Of a stretch of 64,000 bases of DNA, positions 32,013 to 42,779 are shown in pieces. Below the pieces are notes generated by a model. The model was not told where the DNA came from and ran no database searches. It saw nothing but the letters and a program-made list of their open reading frames with translations. The translations under genes and the position numbers were made by a program. The DNA is from Aedes albopictus (lineage: Eukaryota; Arthropoda; Insecta; Diptera; Culicidae): assembly GCF_035046485.1 (NCBI RefSeq), contig NC_085137.1:256206733-256270732 (forward strand). The letters run 5' to 3'. How positions within the stretch are numbered: the stretch's first letter is position 1; each line of letters opens with the position of its first letter.

Positions 32013-33829
32013 AATAGCATAAGGATATGTTCCAGAAAATTTGGACTTTTGGGAATACCGCATAACCCAATCGTTCTATTCGCATAACCAATCAATAAAA
32101 AAAAGATGTCTTATTCAAACGAGTTGAAGTTCACTTAAATCGGTTCAAAGTTGAAAAAATATGAGTACTTTTCAGTTTTGAGGGTAGCCGAATACGCTTC
32201 CGGCATTCTACGCAATGAAAAACAAGCAAAACTGCAGCCCCTCAACAGCAATTGAATGTTTTTTTTTTTTAAATTTTCAATTACATAGATTAAAGCTGTT
32301 TCCTTATAAACATTTTCTGATCTTTTACCTGCTATCCATCGACCTTTTGCTCTACAAGCAATGAAAAAAAACGAATACTTAATCAAATTTCTCATTTTTT
32401 GTAATATAGCTAAAAATTAAAATTATTTCATATTCTGATATAATTATGTTATTTTTGCAATTGATTATTTTGTTCAGTTGCAAAAATAACAAAGTTATAA
32501 CAGAGTTTGTTCTGATTTATTTGTAACAAAACTAGTTACAAAAGATTATAATATATTTTCTTATAATTTAGTTTGAAAAAGTTTGAAACAGTCCATGTCA
32601 TAACAAAATTATAACATAATTTGTTAGTTATATCACATTAAGATATAATTATGATATATTATTGTTATGTTCATCTAGTCGGGTATGGCCTCCACTTTAG
32701 CATCCTATTCTACATCATATATGACTTCGTGATGGCTGAGAATTCTATATATTTAGACCAACATGTGAGAATGCGAACTTCAGTTTCTCTCTTCCCTAAT
32801 AGGTGTGTTTTCAACTATTCATGTACCTATCTTTCAAATAGGTAGATCCGACTTCATCCTCTGGAACGACAGGGAAAACATGTGAAATACAAAATATTTC
32901 TGAAAAATCCCATTCAAAACCATCTACAATTTTGGATTCAGCTGTCTGTATTAGCTTCGTTCAAACAAGTTTATTCCACAAGTTTGACATTTTTATCATT
33001 GAAATTCACATGTCAAAGGCGGAATCTGGAACGTCCCTTTGAAAACCTTAAAAACCTTCAATATCGTCTGCTATGTTCTCGTTTAGATGTATGCAGGGTA
33101 CTGCGCCACTTGGGCAGTGGCTGGTATTTTGGGTACTTTTCAGCTACAACTCAGTCAATTTCAGAAATTTAGCAAAACCTCGCGCCGCAGAGCAGGGACT
33201 TTGTTTTGTACACATTACAGCACCTCCATGTCACGTAATATACCATACCTCTTATCAAATGTGATACCGTAAGTGTACCATACTTTGCGCACCTAGGTCC
33301 TAACTTTGCGCACTTTTCAAAAAATCGTTAAACAGTTTTTCTGGTGCATTATGCAAACTTTTTCCCACGGAATACTAGCTAGTGATATGGGGCATGCACT
33401 TTGTCTCAGTTTGGATGTAATGATAAATGGAAGAGGAAGACAAATTGATGAGTGAATATGCAGTTGCTTTCCCTCAAATGCTGTAAATAACGTTGTAGAA
33501 TGACGTAGGTTTTGTTTCAAAATTTGTTTTAGTTTAGATAGCAATACCATAAAGTATTTGTGCACTCTCAATAATACAATAATAACCAAACTTGTTCCAC
33601 AACAGAATGTAATATTGAGATGTTATTTAAGGGCTGCATACCAATTGCTTGGTCATAACAAAATAAGATTGTCCAACAAAACATGTTATGGAAACGTAAT
33701 GCCTTGATAATTCAATAATAACAAAACAAGATATAAAAACAGGTTTTGTGATTTCGTAGTTATTAATTTGATATTCCCCTCTGCTCGGGCGAACACTCGC
33801 TACCTTGACATTCTGTGGTTGGTTTTCTA

Positions 33830-34090
33830 CTCTGATTTCAGAAGAGATCCCAGACTAAAAATGATATTAAAGCAGTCCAGATGAGATCCAAGTTTCCAGA
33901 TGAGTTCCCAGGTGTCAGTCAGGATCCCAGATTAAAAATGTGACTCCAGATGGAAACCCAGTTTTCAGATGGGATCCAAGGTTCCAGATTGAATCCCTGA
34001 TTCAAGATTATAGATAAGACTGCAGATAAGATCGCAGATGCACAATGAGACCCCAGGTTTAGAGAGGTATCTCAGATTACAAATAATAGA
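33830..34090 (+). repeat. Family C minisatellite array (C2)
   Basis: Units such as agatgggatccaaggttcc and agatgagatccaagtttcc, the same family and orientation as C1. It probably formed one array with C1 before the 4.6-kb element split it. Confidence 0.65.
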
Positions 34091-34214
34091 CTGGGTCCTG
34101 TTATTGCACATGTCTGGGGTTGAATAAATTAAAAATATGCGTTAAAAAGGCTTAAAAACATGTGCATAAATTAAGATCGGGCTTTAATGAGGGAATTTAG
34201 TTCGCGAAAATCGG

Positions 34215-34392
34215 TCTTGCTCCTGGTCAAATGTCCTAAGGGCTAAGGGGGTATCCAAAAAGTTCCCAGAGAGCCCAAAATGGGGCTTCCAAGTGGCTTC
34301 AAAGGAGTTTCAGGGAATTTCAGGAACCTTTTAAGAGCGTTCTGTTAAGTTTAGTTGGCGTAACGGAGTACGGGGAATTCAGAGGCATTTCA
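34215..34392 (+). repeat. Family B minisatellite remnant (B3), split by a foldback element
   Basis: Degenerate ggagtttcagggaatttcag-like units. The same kind of sequence resumes at 36,598-36,640 beyond the foldback element, in the same orientation. Confidence 0.6.
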
Positions 34393-34567
34393 ATAATATT
34401 AGGCAGACAATTAAACGTTCCATAATAAATACAAAATTTCCCATAAATAATTCGAAAAGTCCCAGTGAAGAAACAGGGGTGTAAGCAGTAATAAATAACA
34501 AAAGTTCCATAAACAAATAGAAAAATGCATAAATAAATCAAAAGTTTCCATAAATAATTGATTTTTG

Positions 34568-35653
34568 GGGATGGTTACATAAGGCTGAATTTCAAAAGGC
34601 TGAATGCACAAAAGGCTGAACACGAAAGGCTGAAAGAAACATAAGGCTGAATTTCAAAAGGCTGAATGCACAAAAGGCTGAAATTGCAAAAATGCAGGAA
34701 ATGAGTTATAGTACTTCTTCTTCTTGTTTTTCTGGCGTAACGTCCCATCTGAGACAAAGCCTGCTTTCAGCTTCTATACGCATTTCAACAGTTATTAATT
34801 GAGAGCCTTCTCTGCCAATGATCACTTTGCATTTGTATATCGTGTGACAGGCAGGACGATACTTTATGGCCGCGGTTGTCAAGGAATTTTACATTACACA
34901 AAAATTATGGCCCGAAGGAGAATCGAACCCGTCACCCTCAGCATGACTACCCGTTCGCTAACCAGATCGGCTACATATATGAGTCCTGGACATAGAATGT
35001 GCTTAGTGAAGAGGCTAATTTTGCATACCAACTAACACAAAAAATGACTGATGGTATTTCAATCGGAGATTTTTCCTTCTTTGAGCATGAGCTATTCTTT
35101 CGAGTCATGCTGTTATGGAGATTGGTTGCCATTACAGCTGCCAACAATGTGATCAGAGATTTTTCCTTCTTTCAAATATATGCTATTCTTTGGAGAAATA
35201 CTGTCATAGTTATGTAGGCGATCAATAATGCATACTTTAGCGCGGAAAAACAGTCATAACGCTTTCCGATTTCGAACGAAGTAACGGAAGCATGTTCATC
35301 CAATGAAACATCAACCAATGAGCGGTAGTGTGCGTCAAATGTCAAACTCAAGCAAAACCAATGCAAGTGTCAGGGCTGAGTGGTCGGCCAGCTAGCAAAT
35401 TTTCATAAAGATCATTATATCAGTGTACGATATGAATAGTTAGAGGGCTATGTCTGTTTGTCTGTGATGTTAGTGTTGCCTTTAGGCTCGCATGACTGCC
35501 TTTAGGCTCGTCGTTTGAAAACTAGTCGAATCATTATTTCAGCCTTATGTTATTTCAGCCTTTTGACATTTTCAGCCTTTTGTGATTCAGCCTTTCGTAA
35601 TTCAGCCTTTTGTTATTTCAGCCTTTCGTGTTTCAGCCTTTTGTACGTAACCC
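34568..35653. mobile_element. hAT-like element with AAAGGCTGAA arrays, TSD GATTTTTG
   Basis: Perfect 8-bp duplication GATTTTTG at 34,560-34,567 and 35,654-35,661. The left end is GGGATGGTTACATAAGGC and the inverted right end is GGGTTACGTACAAAAGGC. Just inside each end lies a tandem set of about seven AAAGGCTGAA units at 8-18 bp spacing, pointing inward from both sides. These look like transposase-binding sites. No transposase frame was found. It contains the Feilai SINE at 34,712-34,985, and it sits in an arm of the foldback element. Confidence 0.8.
34712..34985 (-). mobile_element. Feilai tRNA-derived SINE, copy 2
   Basis: On the minus strand it begins near the tRNA-like tagccgatctggttagcg, has a B box in gacgggttcgattctcc, and ends with gggacgttacgccagaaa and an AAG-rich tail. 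It is more diverged than the copy at 7.8 kb (cgcggccataaagtatcg region) and has small deletions. It is nested in the hAT-like element and is therefore younger than it. Confidence 0.82.
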
Positions 35654-36112
35654 GATTTTTGAGCAATTAAAAAAGTCAAAAATGCAATGAATAATTCAAC
35701 TGTTGCAATAAAAAAGCCAATTTTCCCACCAAATAACTTCGAATTTTCCATAAATAAATCCGATTATTCCATAATAAATTAGAAAATTCACAATAAAAAA
35801 ATATCGAAAAAGCAATAAAAAATTCAAAAAATGCAATAAAAAATGACGAAATTACCCATGAAAAACAAATGCAGGAAAGTATGATACAGTGAAATGCTGA
35901 ATCGCACTTATATGACTGAAACGACTGAAAGGCTTGCGTAACTATGATTGCAAATTACCGAGCAATTGCTTGCTGTCCGAACTCGCTATCGCTCGTCGGA
36001 CCTAAAAAAGGGATAACATCTATGTTTGCATTATACCGGGCAAATTCTTGAATCTGTGGTTTGCCTAGAACCGAATCGATGCAGTTGCGGTGCATCGGAT
36101 ATCGGAAACTTC

Positions 36113-36164
36113 GGCGGCCTTCTGCCGCCTCAGTTCCTCAATCCTCTATGCGGCTTCGCCGCAT
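36113..36164. repeat. Two GC-rich hairpins
   Basis: GGCGGC (36,113-36,118) pairs with GCCGCC (36,124-36,129) across cttct. ATGCGGC-TTC-GCCGCAT (36,148-36,164) is a perfect 7-bp stem with a 3-base loop. They stand in the loop of the foldback element, in otherwise very AT-rich DNA. Confidence 0.7.
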
Positions 36165-36794
36165 GATCTATATAATTTTTGGCTCAAAATGCATTTACGT
36201 TTATTGCTCGTTTTTTGATATTTATTGAAAATTTATTTTTTTGTTATTGCACTTTTTGAATTATTTATTGCTTTTTTGATATTTTTTTATTGTGATTTTT
36301 TAAATTTATTATGGAAAAATCGAATTTATTTATGGAAAATTCGAAGTTTTTTGGTGGGAAAATTGGCTTTTTTTATTGCAACAGTTGAATTATTCATTGC
36401 ATTTTTGACTTTTTTAATTGCTCAAAAATCAATTATTTATGGAAACTTTTGATTTATTTATGCATTTTTCTGTTTGTTTATGGAACTTTTGTTATTTATT
36501 ACTGCTTACACCCCTGTTTCTTCACTGGGACTTTTGGAATTATTTATGACGAATGATCACTTTCTTATGAGTCGTTTATATTTTAGCCATAATATTAAGG
36601 GAGTTTCAGGGACCTTTCAAGGGGATTTAAGTGGCAGGCTGTGGCAAAACACAATGACCGCGGATTTCCTGCGGTTAATTTTAAAGCAACTTCAGTTCGG
36701 TGAATATGTTTGTTTCCTGGAAGAAGGGAATTATGTGAGAATCTGCAGCATTGCTCTTGATCTGTCTTGCTCTATCAAAAGAAATCTGAGGTTT

Positions 36795-38960
36795 CCTAGT
36801 ACTCGAAATTTCCTAGAAGAAATCTTTCAGGAGTTCCCCGATAATTCCTACAGAATGTCCCCCAGGAGTTCACGGGAATACATCTAGAACTTCTCCTCAA
36901 GTTCTTCCTTCAGGAGATTATCAGGAATCCCTCCGGAGTTTCCCGGATATTTCCGTAGGTGTTCCCCGGGAATTCCTCAAGGAGTGTTCCGGAATTTCCT
37001 CCAGGGATTCCTCAGGAAATCATGCAGAAATTCTCATGTGCTTCCTCCAGGAAATCCCCGATAAAACTTCCGGGAGTTCCCGGGAATGCTTCCAGAAGTT
37101 CCCAGTTAATTCCTTCAGGAGTTCGCCGGGAGTATATCCAGGAGTTCCCCGTGAATTCTTGTAGAAGTTTCCCGGGAATTCATGAAGAAATTCTTTTGGA
37201 ATTCCCCAATGCGTTTCCAAGAAATTCTTCCAGGAATTTCCCAGGAACTCATCAAAAAATATCTCTGAAATTCCCGTGCAATCCTTCCAAAATTCCTGCA
37301 GGACTTCCCCGGAGGGATTATTGGAGGAATTTCTGGAGCAATCACCAGAGGTTCTTCTGCGGCAAAACTCCAGAGGTTCTTCAGCAGCAAATCTCCAGAA
37401 ATTCCTTATGAGATTTCTCCGGAGATTCCTCCAAAAATTCCTCCGGAGATTCTTCCAGAGATTCCTCCCGGAATTCCTCCAAAGATTCCTCCAATAACTC
37501 CTCCGAAGATTCCTCCGGAAATTCCTACGGAGATTCCTCCAGGAATACCTCCGGAAATTCCTCCAGACATTTCTCCGGGAATTCCTCTGGAGATTCCTCC
37601 AAGAATTCCGCCAGAGATTCCTCCAAGAATACTTCCAGAGATTCTTCCAAGCATTCCACCGGAGATTCCTCCAAGAATTCCTCCGGAGATTCTAGCAGTA
37701 ATTTCTTCGGAGATTTTTCCAGGCATTCCTTCGAATATTCTTCCAGGAATTCCTACGGAGATTCCTCCAGAAATTCTTCCGGAGATTCGTCCAGGAATTT
37801 CTCTGGAGATTCCTCCAGGAATTGTTTCGGCGGTTCCTTTGGAAATTCCTCCAGGAATACCCCCAAAGATTCCTGCAGAAATTTCTTCGGAGATTCCTTC
37901 GTAGATTCCCCCAGGAATTCCTTTGTAGATGCCATCAGGAATTTCTTCGTAGATTCCTTCGGGAATTCCCCCAAAGATTCCTCCGATGAATCCTCGGAGG
38001 AATTCCTGGAAGAATCTTCAGAGGAATTCCTGGAAGAATTTTAGGAGGAATCTTCGGAGGAATTCCTGGAGGAATCTCCTGAGGAATTCCGGGAGGAATC
38101 TCTGAAGGCATTTTTGGAGGAATCTCCGGAAGGTTTTCCCTGAGAAATTTCTGAAAAAAATACTGCAGGAATCTGCGGAAGAAATCCTGGAGCAATACCT
38201 GGAGGAATCTCCGGAGGATTTTTTGGAGAAATCACCCTGATGCCATTCCTGGTGTAGTCGTAAAAGAAAATCCTGCGGAAAACCCAGAAGAAACTATAAG
38301 AGGAACCCATAAAGTTACCCCTAGAGGAGACTTTGAAGGAGCTTCTGGAGGAATCCCAGAAGAATTTGCTGGAGATAAATCTGATAAATAATTCCTGAAG
38401 AAATCCTAAAATGAATTCTTTGAGGATTCATATAAGAAATGCCCAGAGAAAACCTAGAGGGATCCCAAATAGTTCTATTTTAGAAAAAAAAAAACTCCTG
38501 CAGAAATCTTAGAATGCATTCCTGTTGAAATCCTAGAAGGAACTCTTGGAATGATCCCGGAAGGAATTCCTTCGGAAATCTCCGAATAAATATTTGAGTG
38601 AATCCCGGAAAAAATACTAGAGAAATCCCGGTTAAAAAAACTCCTGGTAGAATCTTAGAAAACACTTCTGGAGAAAACCCTGAAGGAACTCCTAGAAGAT
38701 TTATTAAATCCTAAAAAAAAACATTAGTTGCTTCATGGAGGGTTTTTGTAGAAATTCCAACGAAAATCTCAGAGACATTTTACGAGAATCTCCGGCGAAC
38801 CCTGGTGGATGTTCCGGTGGAACACCTGGAAGAATTTCAGAAGGATTTTCTGCGAAATCCCAGAGAAAAACCTTCGTACGGAATGCCAGAAGATTCATCA
38901 CAAAGAATCCTTCGTGGATCTTAAAACAATTTCCCGTGAAGCTTTGTCCCAGTATTTCTT
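36795..38960. repeat. Family A minisatellite array (A2), orientation flips near 37,990
   Basis: A 2.2-kb degenerate array. From 36,795 to about 37,985 units read attcctccggag or gttcccgggaattcctcc. The segment 37,410-37,980 is a plain 12-bp repeat of ATTCCTCCRGRR type. From about 37,990 to 38,960 the units are on the other strand (ggaggaattcctgga). Since 12 and 24 are multiples of three, frames stay open for long stretches and read GGISGGIL or SRNSSRNF repeats. I regard these as by-products, not proteins. Confidence 0.85.
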
Positions 38961-39224
38961 CAATTTATAATTAGTATCTATCCATAGTTCTCGCTGAATT
39001 ATTATTTTCCTTGAAAAGCTTCACAACTCCGTTTGAATCTCACTATTTAGATTTTCCCCAGAAGCCCACCCAAAAGTTATAAATTGAGTAATTTTCCCCA
39101 CATTTCCTGAGGAAACGAACGAAATTTCTTTATGTCCAAATCGTAAACAACCTGGTGCCCTTTTCTTCACATCCTTCTTACAGCATCGTTTCGGTAAAAT
39201 GCTGTCAGTCGAACAAATGTCAAA

Positions 39225-39286
39225 ATTACTTACGGAAAAAGGTGAAATTTTACTTCAGGGCTCTACTTGGCAACAGAAAACTGCAG
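39225..39286. mobile_element. MITE end related to 23,536-23,590
   Basis: The sequence gtcaaaattacttacggaaa, continuing to gggctctacttggcaac, is the inverse of the left end of the element at 23,536. The remainder of an element is not obvious here, so this may be a truncated copy. Confidence 0.5.
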
Positions 39287-39474
39287 TTTTTGACGGTTGT
39301 TTCTCATTGAGCTTTGTAATTCGACGAGAACTTCTTTTATACAGTAGTTGAACATTGTAAGGTTTGCAAAATGTGCTGAAGTCCAGGATTTTGAATTTCT
39401 ACAAAATTTAAAACATTGGCCATTATATCGATGCTTGTGGATTATGGTCGTTGTTCTCCCAGTTATCCATGGTA

Positions 39475-39687
39475 CCGTAAACTGGGGTGTAGTTGATCAG
39501 TGGGGTGAACCTGATCACTCAATTACTCGCTGATATCGACTTTCAAGGAAGTTACTATTACATTTTACTGTTACGTCATTGGATTGCGAATGGCTAAAAT
39601 ATAATTGTTGCTTCCTTGAAAGTCGATATCCGGGGGTAATTGAGAGATCTGGTGCACCCCACTGATCAACTACACCCCAGATTACGG
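39475..39687. mobile_element. 213-bp MITE with CCGTAAACTGGGGTG ends, TSD TA
   Basis: TA flanks at 39,473-39,474 and 39,688-39,689. The ends are CCGTAAACTGGGGTGTAGTT and, inverted, CCGTAATCTGGGGTGTAGTT, followed by gatcagtggggtg on both. An inner palindrome (gatatcgactttcaaggaa and its inverse) fills the middle. The ends share CCGTAAWCYGGGGT...TTGATCA with the 2.69-kb element at 9965-12,652, so the two belong to related families. Confidence 0.8.
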
Positions 39688-40351
39688 TACCTCAAAAGCT
39701 ATTTAATCTACTTTTGCGGTTATTGCCCATAGATATCCATCCGCCTTCCTTCCTTTTCACAGTTGTCGGACATCGTGAAGCTAGCGAAAAGTCCAAGAAT
39801 TCAGGACTATCCATGTCTTCAGAATCAATCATTGCCATGCCGCCATTCAATCTACACTTGCGGCTCACCGTCTTTGTCATCCGTGGCGCTTATCAGTGCA
39901 ACGTAAAGAACACACAATGGAGTTTACTGCTGTGTGTAGCATTGTGGTCCCATTTCCAATGGAAATTCCTATTCACATGGGACACCTATGCTGCGCACGG
40001 CAGTTCAGAACTTCCAAATTCCACAGAGCCTTCTACAGTCACCATTCAATCTACAGTTGTGGGCTATAGTCGATGTTATCCTTAAAACATAGCAACCTAA
40101 CAAGAACTTCTTTTTCGGTTGTGAGGATGTTAATATTCTAATGTGCCTGGATGGCAATAAAAATATCCTGAAGCTCGAAAGCGAGATGGAATTATGAAAA
40201 GGGAGTGTTTACTGTTCAAGGTATGAATTTCAGGTCAGTTTGGCATTTTTATCCATAGAAGTTCAACCTGGCCAGTCTAGCGAAAATAAGTTATGGGCTT
40301 GAATCTCACCAGAAATTGGTTTTTGTCTCAAATGCATCTTTTTTTATCTGT

Positions 40352-40455
40352 ATTAATGAGATTTTTAGTCCTAAAGGCTAGTTCATCTCGGGAACCACGC
40401 ATTACTTCCCTTCCGAAGGAAGAACCCACATTTTGTGAGTTTGTCGGGAGTGTGA
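40352..40455 (-). mobile_element. Truncated copy of the SINE found at 49,634-49,793
   Basis: Near identity with 49,634-49,735 (attaa-gagatttttag, ctagttcatctcggga and cttccgaaggaagaa blocks). It lacks the tRNA-like head, so it is cut on its 5' side. Confidence 0.7.
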
Positions 40456-41999
40456 AATGCATCTTTAAATTTACAAATTTCCTAGTACGTTCCAACCTAG
40501 GATAGGATAAGACTACTAATCAACCAAAAAGAAAAAAAAGCTACTAGTGTCACATCCTATCTTAGGTTCCAGCATACTACTAAATCTGGTATATGCCAGT
40601 AAATGGCTACATAGCCATGTGCAACAGTCAAGTATTCTAAACAGGCTTCGATTAATCAGTTACACCCTAGAATATTTTCGCTCGTTCGCTGATCGGTCGA
40701 CGACGACGACGATGTCTCCTAAAAACTGCCTTGCGGATACGATGCGATGTGATGTGATGTGCATAATGTGCGATCTATGGCGTGAACTGACAAGTCTCGT
40801 TTTCCAACCATAGGCCGTCTATTTTCGGAAAAGTGTAGCAACATCCCGTCCGCCGTCGTCGTCTGTCTTCTCATCTGATCACTTCCAACCAGAACCAACG
40901 TACTAACTGTGATCGAACCAAGGGGAGCTGACTACCAACTCCAAGGTTGACATTTCAAAATGGCTTAATTGTTTATGTAAAAACCAAAACAACTGTCTCA
41001 GAATGTAATTTCACTGAAAATTTTAATATCCTGTTTTTATTTAGAAAGTTGAGTAATAGAATAATTTAATTTTTGGACAAAATTGGCAAGATTATGGATT
41101 GAAACCCACACAAGTCCTTTCGGTTTGTCATTCTCGGCGAAACCTATGAGTTTCAATTTCGCCGTAAAGACATATGTGCGCTGTGCGTATGGCTCGGACT
41201 ACGGCCACCGCATCTATGGCGCGATGCGTTCCTCATGTCCCGTCGTCCCCGCACAGACAGTCAGTGCGGGCCATCCGACGACGACGATCCGATGGAGTCA
41301 TCCAAAAAGGAAATACCACAACTTCTTGTCTTTCATTACCGGACTTTGAGTTGCGGCGAGTGAGGGAGGGGGGGGGGAAGGGGAGAAAGAAGAGAAACAC
41401 ACCAAGCTGAAATCGTTGCTCTTTAGGAAACTCTGTGTGATCGCAATGGAAGAAGCACACACAGTTTAGTTGTGTACGAGATATTTTTTCCGCTTGTCCC
41501 CCGATCGGATTCGATTGCAGTTTCTCACAGATTTTGAATAATAGTTTGCTGCTTGACATATTTCTTGTCTAACGTTGACACATTTAACGAGCACGAACTT
41601 TGTTGGGAAGCCAGTCGGTATGCGGTTACAGTGTAGCAGAGTTTTCAGGAAGATGAGGGAGTAGACGATTTAATTGAATTAATTTATAGCGTTGAGAAAA
41701 CGAACACGTGACAGATGGAATTGAACGCAGTAGTTGCTTTAAGTTTGAAGAATTTGTATATAAAACCTTATTTTGTGCAGGTAACTCACTCGTCCAAGCG
41801 CACTGCATCCCTGGAAGAAGGCAGGAAAATCCATCGATCAGCAGTCTTTTTTTCTAAATCATAGGGGAAAAAATCTGCTCAACAAACACCCTAACAGGAA
41901 GGTTAGGGTAGTATGGGGTTTAGGCCGTCTTCTACAACAAAAGTAAAAATCAGGACTACTCTATCCTCGACCCACTAAACCACATTCTTATGGTCGCCA
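40456..41999. other. Low-repeat non-coding region
   Basis: No gene recognised. It contains short CGA/GAC trinucleotide runs (about 40,697 and 41,276) and a G run at about 41,368-41,377. The open frames present (up to 108 codons) carry no motif I know. An inverted pair, aacctaggatagga and tcctatcttaggtt, spans 40,490-40,567. Confidence 0.4.
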
Positions 42000-42720
42000 A
42001 ACCCTTCGTCTCTCCGGAACCACCAAGAAGGCATTGCTTCAGAGAGGGGCTAGTGCACATCGCACCCACAAGGTTAGCTGCGTAGCCTGCAGCAACGAAC
42101 ATCGATGACTCGCTTTGGAGAGTCCATCACGATAGCATGCTGGCGCTTAGCCAGTTTCCCGAGTGGTCCTCGCCACTCCCTTTGTCCTCTGCAGGCGGGC
42201 AGGGTCAACCCCGCCCGCGCCAAACTGCTTTGCAGACATCAAGAACTGATGCCCACGTGCAACCCGATCTGATCTGCTGAAGGCAAGGGTATCACTACCC
42301 TTCAGGCCCTATCAGCTGCACCAGAAGGTTGCTAACAGCAGGGTCTCCACCTGCCCCAACCCTTGCCGGGGACCCCTTTCCAACCGCGGGCTCGGATCCA
42401 ACCCAGTAGACCGACGCCACGGCAGCACCGCTACCGGGACTTCTTCTCCGCGGCCACTTAATCGCTGTAAGGGTCGATCTCGACCGCAGGGCACCGGTAT
42501 GACCTACGAAGCTGACTCCGAACCCCTGGACCACCTCTTGTACTGCATCTGAACTAGCCATTCTCCGAGTCCACGCGCCACCTCCTCTGTAGCTCCCAGA
42601 CGATATGGGTGATAGTCGTTAGCCGATCAGCAGTCTGCCATCACCGAAGTCAACAAATTCATGCGTCATAGGAAGGGTATCCCGCCATCCAGCTAGATGA
42701 AGCATTACCGCAGGTCTCGT
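42000..42720 (-). mobile_element. GC-rich repeat fragment, possibly a LINE 5' region
   Basis: This is clearly more GC-rich than its surroundings. Read on the minus strand it has blocks such as gaagtcccggtagcggtgct and ggaaaggggtccccggcaag. It reminds me of 5' regions of Aedes LOA-type LINEs, but I cannot confirm that. An 88-codon minus-strand frame (42,295-42,561) has no known motif. It borders the Jockey remnant. Confidence 0.35.
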
Positions 42721-42779
42721 GATTATAATTTCTGAGAAATGTTCGAAACCGTACTAAATTGTAACTGAAGCGTAAATTG

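Larger units (their letters stand above)
29157..33791. mobile_element. 4.6-kb non-autonomous TIR element (CGCCCGAGCAGA ends)
   Basis: The left end CGCCCGAGCAGAAG is inverted at the right as CTGCTCGGGCG (33,781-33,791). Both subterminal regions (29,170-29,520 and 33,600-33,780) are full of ATAACAAAA/TTTTGTTAT motifs, and a third such block at 32,400-32,650 suggests a nested relative. No transposase frame is visible. The flanks share cact (29,153-29,156 and 33,794-33,797) but not directly at the tips, so the duplication is unresolved. It splits family C minisatellite. Nested inside are two tRNA-like sequences and a MITE. Confidence 0.6.
34402..36588. mobile_element. Foldback element with 9-bp TSD (Mutator-like?)
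   Basis: Perfect 9-bp duplication ATAATATTA at 34,393-34,401 and 36,589-36,597. The tips are GGCAGACAATTAAACG and, inverted, GGCTAAAATATAAACG. After removing the nested hAT element, the left arm (34,402-34,559 plus 35,662-35,870) is inverted against 36,215-36,588 with high similarity (cataaataattcgaa, gtgcaataa and aaaagccaattttccc blocks). Long inverted arms with a 9-bp duplication are typical of Mutator-like foldbacks. There is no open transposase frame. The loop holds two GC-rich hairpins. Confidence 0.8.

Noticed and set aside
29157..33791. Confident target site duplication for the 4.6-kb TIR element
   Set aside because: cact occurs on both flanks but not directly at the tips, so I did not claim it.
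36795..38960. CRISPR array
   Set aside because: Units are short, degenerate and directly abutting, with no unique spacers, and the setting is a eukaryotic genome.
40490..40567. Short inverted pair (aacctaggatagga and tcctatcttaggtt) as a MITE
   Set aside because: The arms are short and imperfect with no duplication; could be chance or a remnant.
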